A stretch of DNA of 64,000 bases, taken from Roseovarius sp. (GTDB taxonomy: Bacteria > Pseudomonadota > Alphaproteobacteria > Rhodobacterales > Rhodobacteraceae). Under the pieces are notes generated by a model. The model was not told where the DNA came from. It saw only the letters and a list, made by a program, of their open reading frames with translations, and made no database searches. The DNA is taken from contig JACIYT010000010.1 in assembly GCA_014359765.1 (NCBI GenBank), positions 38,657 to 102,656 of the forward strand, written 5' to 3'. The position numbers and the translations under genes are program-made. Every line of letters starts with the position of its first letter. Position 1 is the first letter of the stretch. Of the stretch, positions 61,493 to 64,000 are shown piece by piece.

Positions 61493-62979
61493 GCACCTGG
61501 GACAGCCTGCTCCTGGGCATCGGTTACGCCACGCAACCGCAGGTTCTGGGCTATTGCGTGATGGGCGTGCTGCTTGGCTCGCTTGTCGGCGTGTTGCCCG
61601 GCATCGGCGCGATGGCCGCCATTTCGCTGGTCCTGCCGCTGACCTTTCGCATGGCCCCCGAGACCGCGCTCATCCTTCTGGCGGGGCTCTATTACGGCGC
61701 GCAATACGGCGGCGCGGTGGCCTCCATCCTGCTGCGCCTGCCCGGCACACCGCAATCCGCCGTCACGACGCTCGACGGCTATCCGATGGCCCGCGATGGC
61801 CGGGCGGGCGTGGCGCTGTTCACGGCGATGTTCTCGTCCTTCGCGGGTTCGCTGATCGGGATCGCGGTGCTGGTGCTGCTCTCGGGCTGGCTTGCGCGCG
61901 TGGCCACCAGCTTCGGGGCGGCGGATTATGCCACGATGATGATCTTCGGGCTGGTCGCGGCCTCCACCATTGGCAGCGCGCGCCCGATCAAGGGCTTTGC
62001 CATGATCTGCCTCGGCCTGTTGCTGGGCTGTATCGGCACCGATGTCAATTCGGGTGTGCAGCGGTTCACCTTCGGTCGAACCGAGCTTCTGGATGGGCTG
62101 AACCTCGTCGCGCTGGCGATGGGCCTGTTCGGCGTGGCCGAGGTGATCGCCAATATCCGCAACGAAGAACGGCAACGCCCCGCCGCGCGCGTCACCGCGC
62201 GCAGCCTCATGCCCGCAGGCGAGGATCTGCGCCGCATCCCGCTGCCGGTGCTGCGCGGCGCCGCCCTGGGGAGTTTCTTTGGCGCCCTGCCGGGGACCGG
62301 CTCGACGCTGTCCTCATTTCTGGCCTATGCGACCGAGCGCCGCCTCGCCCGCCGGCCCGAGCGCTTTGGCAAGGGGGCGATCGAGGGCGTCGCGGCGCCG
62401 GAGGCGGCCAACAATGCCGCTGCGAACACCGCCTTCGCCCCGACCCTGACGCTCGGCATTCCGGGCGATCCGATCATGGCGCTGATGCTGGGCGCGCTGA
62501 TCATCCACGGCGTCCAACCCGGCCCGACGATGCTCTCGGCGCGACCGGAAATGTTCTGGGGCCTCGTGGCGAGTTTCGGGATCGGAAACCTGCTGCTGAT
62601 CGTGCTGAACCTGCCGTTGATCGGGATCTGGGTTGCGCTGCTGCGCATCCCGTTCAATTACCTCTACCCGCTGATCATCGTGTTCCTCTGTCTCGGGGTC
62701 TATTCGGTGCGGGGGCTGGGCTTTGACATCATGCTGGTCGCCGGGATCGGGCTTGCAGGCTATCTGATGGCGCTGGCCCGGTTCAATCCCGCGCTTCTGC
62801 TGCTGGGCTATGTCCTCGGGCCGCTGATCGAGACCAATCTGCGCCGCGCCCTGCTGATCGCGCGGGGGGATCCGGCGGTCTTTGTGCAGCGCCCGATTTC
62901 GGCGGTTTTCGTCGGCGCCATCGTCATCCTGCTGGCGGTCACGCTCCGCAATGCCTGGCGCCGCGCTCCCGAACCGTGA
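61489..62979 (+). CDS. tctA: TctA-type large permease subunit
   Basis: A 496-residue inner-membrane protein with about twelve spans and the family motifs GSLVGVLPGIGAMAAISL (about residues 27-44), YGAQYGGAVASILLRLPGTP and APEAANNAAANTAFAPTLTLGIPG. It is the ion-coupled pore of the tripartite tricarboxylate transporter. The start at 61489 overlaps the tctB stop. No intact gene follows downstream. Confidence 0.93.
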   Translation: MSTWDSLLLGIGYATQPQVLGYCVMGVLLGSLVGVLPGIGAMAAISLVLPLTFRMAPETALILLAGLYYGAQYGGAVASILLRLPGTPQSAVTTLDGYPMARDGRAGVALFTAMFSSFAGSLIGIAVLVLLSGWLARVATSFGAADYATMMIFGLVAASTIGSARPIKGFAMICLGLLLGCIGTDVNSGVQRFTFGRTELLDGLNLVALAMGLFGVAEVIANIRNEERQRPAARVTARSLMPAGEDLRRIPLPVLRGAALGSFFGALPGTGSTLSSFLAYATERRLARRPERFGKGAIEGVAAPEAANNAAANTAFAPTLTLGIPGDPIMALMLGALIIHGVQPGPTMLSARPEMFWGLVASFGIGNLLLIVLNLPLIGIWVALLRIPFNYLYPLIIVFLCLGVYSVRGLGFDIMLVAGIGLAGYLMALARFNPALLLLGYVLGPLIETNLRRALLIARGDPAVFVQRPISAVFVGAIVILLAVTLRNAWRRAPEP

Positions 62980-62996
62980 GGACAAAAGCCGGGGGG

Positions 62997-63149
62997 CTGC
63001 ATGACCAGGGCCGCCCCGGCAGCGGCAGCCTTCGGGAAACGGCCGCTCCGTCGGCGGATCGCCTCGCGGACAGTGTGGCGGCTGACGTTGAACTGCTGGC
63101 CCGGTTCCGCCTCGGTGGGGAGCAAGCTGCCGACTTCGTATAGTGCCAT
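62997..63149 (-). pseudogene. Fragment of a GntR-family regulator (DNA-binding domain only)
   Basis: The minus-strand reading gives IEMALYEVGSLLPTEAE followed by QQFNVSRHTVREAIRR. This is the GntR winged-helix turn-helix with its conserved LPTEAEL and VSRHTVREA. After VREAIRR the sequence degenerates, and no ligand-binding domain follows. It joins the preceding binding-protein fragment in a different frame at about 63150-63158. Remnant of a broken regulator. Confidence 0.65.
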
Positions 63150-63157
63150 TTCGATGT

Positions 63158-63316
63158 CACACGAACCTTGGCGCCCTTGAGATCATCCTTGTTCGTGACT
63201 TCGCGATCCTTGAAGATGAACAGCAGGTCGGCAGTCCGCAGGAGGCCGAGGACCTTCAGATTGCGGGGTTCGAGCTGCCCGGACACAAGTGCGATGATGA
63301 GCGTTGTTGCATTACC
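63158..63316 (-). pseudogene. Fragment of a periplasmic substrate-binding protein
   Basis: The reading GNATTLIIALVSGQLEP...LKVLGLLRTADLLFIFKDREVTNKDDLKGAKVRV resembles the middle of an NMT1/SsuA-type ABC binding protein (a pattern ending DLKGkkVgV), or less likely a DctP-type protein. It has no start, no signal peptide and is fused in frame with the transposase fragment upstream. Family uncertain. Confidence 0.45.
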
Positions 63317-63400
63317 CCCGAGCTGTCTCCCGGAAGCTCCCTCAATCTGATGTAGGGTCTGCCCAACCCTTGAAGGCGCAGGCGTCATGAGCAAAAGCCG

Positions 63401-63526
63401 CTTCTCCACCCCGCAGACCGACGCCACAAGCGCGATCGTCAGGATATCGACAAGGTCATGGCGCTGCGCATTCCCGCAGCGCGGGCCGGATATCTCGCGA
63501 AAGATCGCGATCAGCGACAGCATCGG
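63401..63526 (-). pseudogene. N-terminal fragment of an ISAs1-family transposase
   Basis: The reading MLSLIAIFREISGPRCGNAQ then RHDLVDILTIALVASVCG matches the N-terminal domain of ISAs1 (H-repeat-associated) transposases, whose pattern is F-x-I-x-D-P-R-x-G-N-x-x-RHDL-x-x-ILTIAL. After VCG the frame is lost. Only about 42 of roughly 370 residues remain. No terminal inverted repeats seen. Confidence 0.7.
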
Positions 63527-63671
63527 ATTGATGGATCTCGGCACACCGCTGCAGAATCCACATCACCCCGCCGCGCCAGCGCCATTTCCCGAATGCGATT
63601 CCCCTGCATGGGGTGAGGTCGCCGCACTTGCGATTGCGCTCCGGTGTCCAATGGCTTATCCAGTCGTAACC

Positions 63672-63748
63672 GGCCCCGTAGCTCAACTGGATAGAGCACC
63701 TGACTTCTAAGCGGCTGGCCGGGGGTTCGAGTCCTCCCGGGGTCGCCA
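63672..63748 (+). tRNA. tRNA-Arg (anticodon TCT), anticodon stem imperfect
   Basis: A 77-base tRNA with encoded CCA. The acceptor stem GGCCCCG/CGGGGTC, D arm GCTC/GAGC and T arm (GGGGG-TTCGAGT-CCTCC) all pair. The anticodon loop CTTCTAA gives TCT, arginine (reads AGA). The anticodon stem is CCTGA on the 5' side and GCGGC on the 3' side. Only the middle three pairs form; C27-C43 and A31-G39 do not. Loop and arms otherwise look functional. Confidence 0.75.
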
Positions 63749-63799
63749 TAAACGTCGCCGCCATCAGCGCGGCAATCAAATGGCGATCAAACCGGGGCC

Positions 63800-63899
63800 T
63801 GTCCGTCGTCAGATAATTTGGGACAGTAGAGCGTTTTTCCGTTTGGAGGTGTCCGTCGTCAGATAATTTGGGACAGTAGAGCGTTTTTCCGTTTGGAGG
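63800..63899. repeat. Exact 50-bp tandem repeat at an insertion-sequence end
   Basis: The unit from TGTCCGTCGTCAGATAATTT through GTTTGGAGG occurs twice without a gap (63800-63849 and 63850-63899), base for base identical. It begins TGT, as many insertion-sequence termini do, and the sequence beyond it encodes a transposase-like tail on the minus strand. Multiple repeats at the ends are known for IS21-type elements. Confidence 0.85.
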
Positions 63900-63922
63900 C
63901 TCTGGCTCATCCTTGATTGAGT

Positions 63923-64000
63923 TTATGCGTTTTCAGTTTGGTGGCGCAAGCGCCGCTTGAGCATGGTTTTGCGTTTGATCTCCTCTCGCTGTTTCAGGAT
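63923..64000 (-). CDS. C-terminus of a probable transposase, cut by window edge
   Basis: The last 25 codons of a minus-strand gene that continues beyond base 64000: ILKQREEIKRKTMLKRRLR then HQTENA and TAA. The stretch is very basic (Lys/Arg-rich), as in transposase tails, and lies 23 bases inside the repeated terminus. AT content is higher than in the surrounding genome, consistent with a mobile element. IS family not identifiable from 25 residues. Confidence 0.5.
   Translation of the reverse strand: MLKQREEIKRKTMLKRRLRHQTENA

Overview
The window is a GC-rich (about two-thirds G+C by eye) bacterial chromosome segment. Gene content and order point to an alphaproteobacterium of the Rhodobacteraceae (Rhodobacter/Roseobacter group). 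The best markers are the divergent regB / senC-regA redox regulatory locus, the lptC-lptA-lptB / hpf / ptsN block, the tsaE-amgK-murU-addB-addA-trxA run, and a urt-ure urea cluster interrupted by a tiny His-rich membrane protein. No ribosomal RNA or CRISPR array was seen. There is one tRNA gene, near the right end.

Layout. (1) 1-11.6 kb, minus strand: a catabolic operon for uptake and CoA activation of an unidentified, probably hydrophobic or aromatic, carboxylic acid. It reads SDR, LivG-type ATPase, AMP-forming acyl-CoA ligase, LivH and LivM permeases, LivF-type ATPase, three tandem substrate-binding proteins and two enoyl-CoA hydratases (the last cut by the window edge). A perfect 16-bp palindrome sits in a plausible promoter just ahead of it. 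(2) 11.7-14.8 kb, minus: a ThDP enzyme, then moaE, moaD and pgsA. (3) 14.9-20.4 kb, plus: parE, then a TAXI-TRAP transporter. (4) 20.9-32.5 kb, plus: a full urea module, urtABCDE and ureD-A-[51-aa protein]-B-C-E-F-G, which imports urea, hydrolyses it and matures the nickel enzyme. (5) 32.8-36.2 kb, minus: a DUF302 protein, a class III CoA-transferase and a second ThDP enzyme. (6) 36.4-40.2 kb, plus: an RNase D-like exonuclease, lptCAB, hpf and ptsN. (7) 40.2-44.4 kb, minus: a sulfotransferase-like protein and two glycosyltransferases, probably for surface glycans. (8) 44.5-47.2 kb: regA and senC (minus), regB (plus). (9) 47.3-57.6 kb, plus: a PAS protein, tsaE, amgK, murU, addB, addA and trxA, closed by a clear terminator. 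(10) 57.8-59.8 kb: fabB-fabI. (11) 60.1-63.0 kb: tctCBA. (12) 63.0-64.0 kb: a scrap zone of three broken gene fragments, an odd tRNA-Arg, an exact 50-bp tandem repeat and the end of an insertion sequence running off the window.

Most of the window is well-organised core or common accessory metabolism. The parts that deserve a second look are the triplicated binding-protein operon with its palindrome and motif-less SDR, the small His-rich protein and double hairpin inside the urease operon, the two-part sulfotransferase cluster, and the tRNA / IS scrap zone at the right end.
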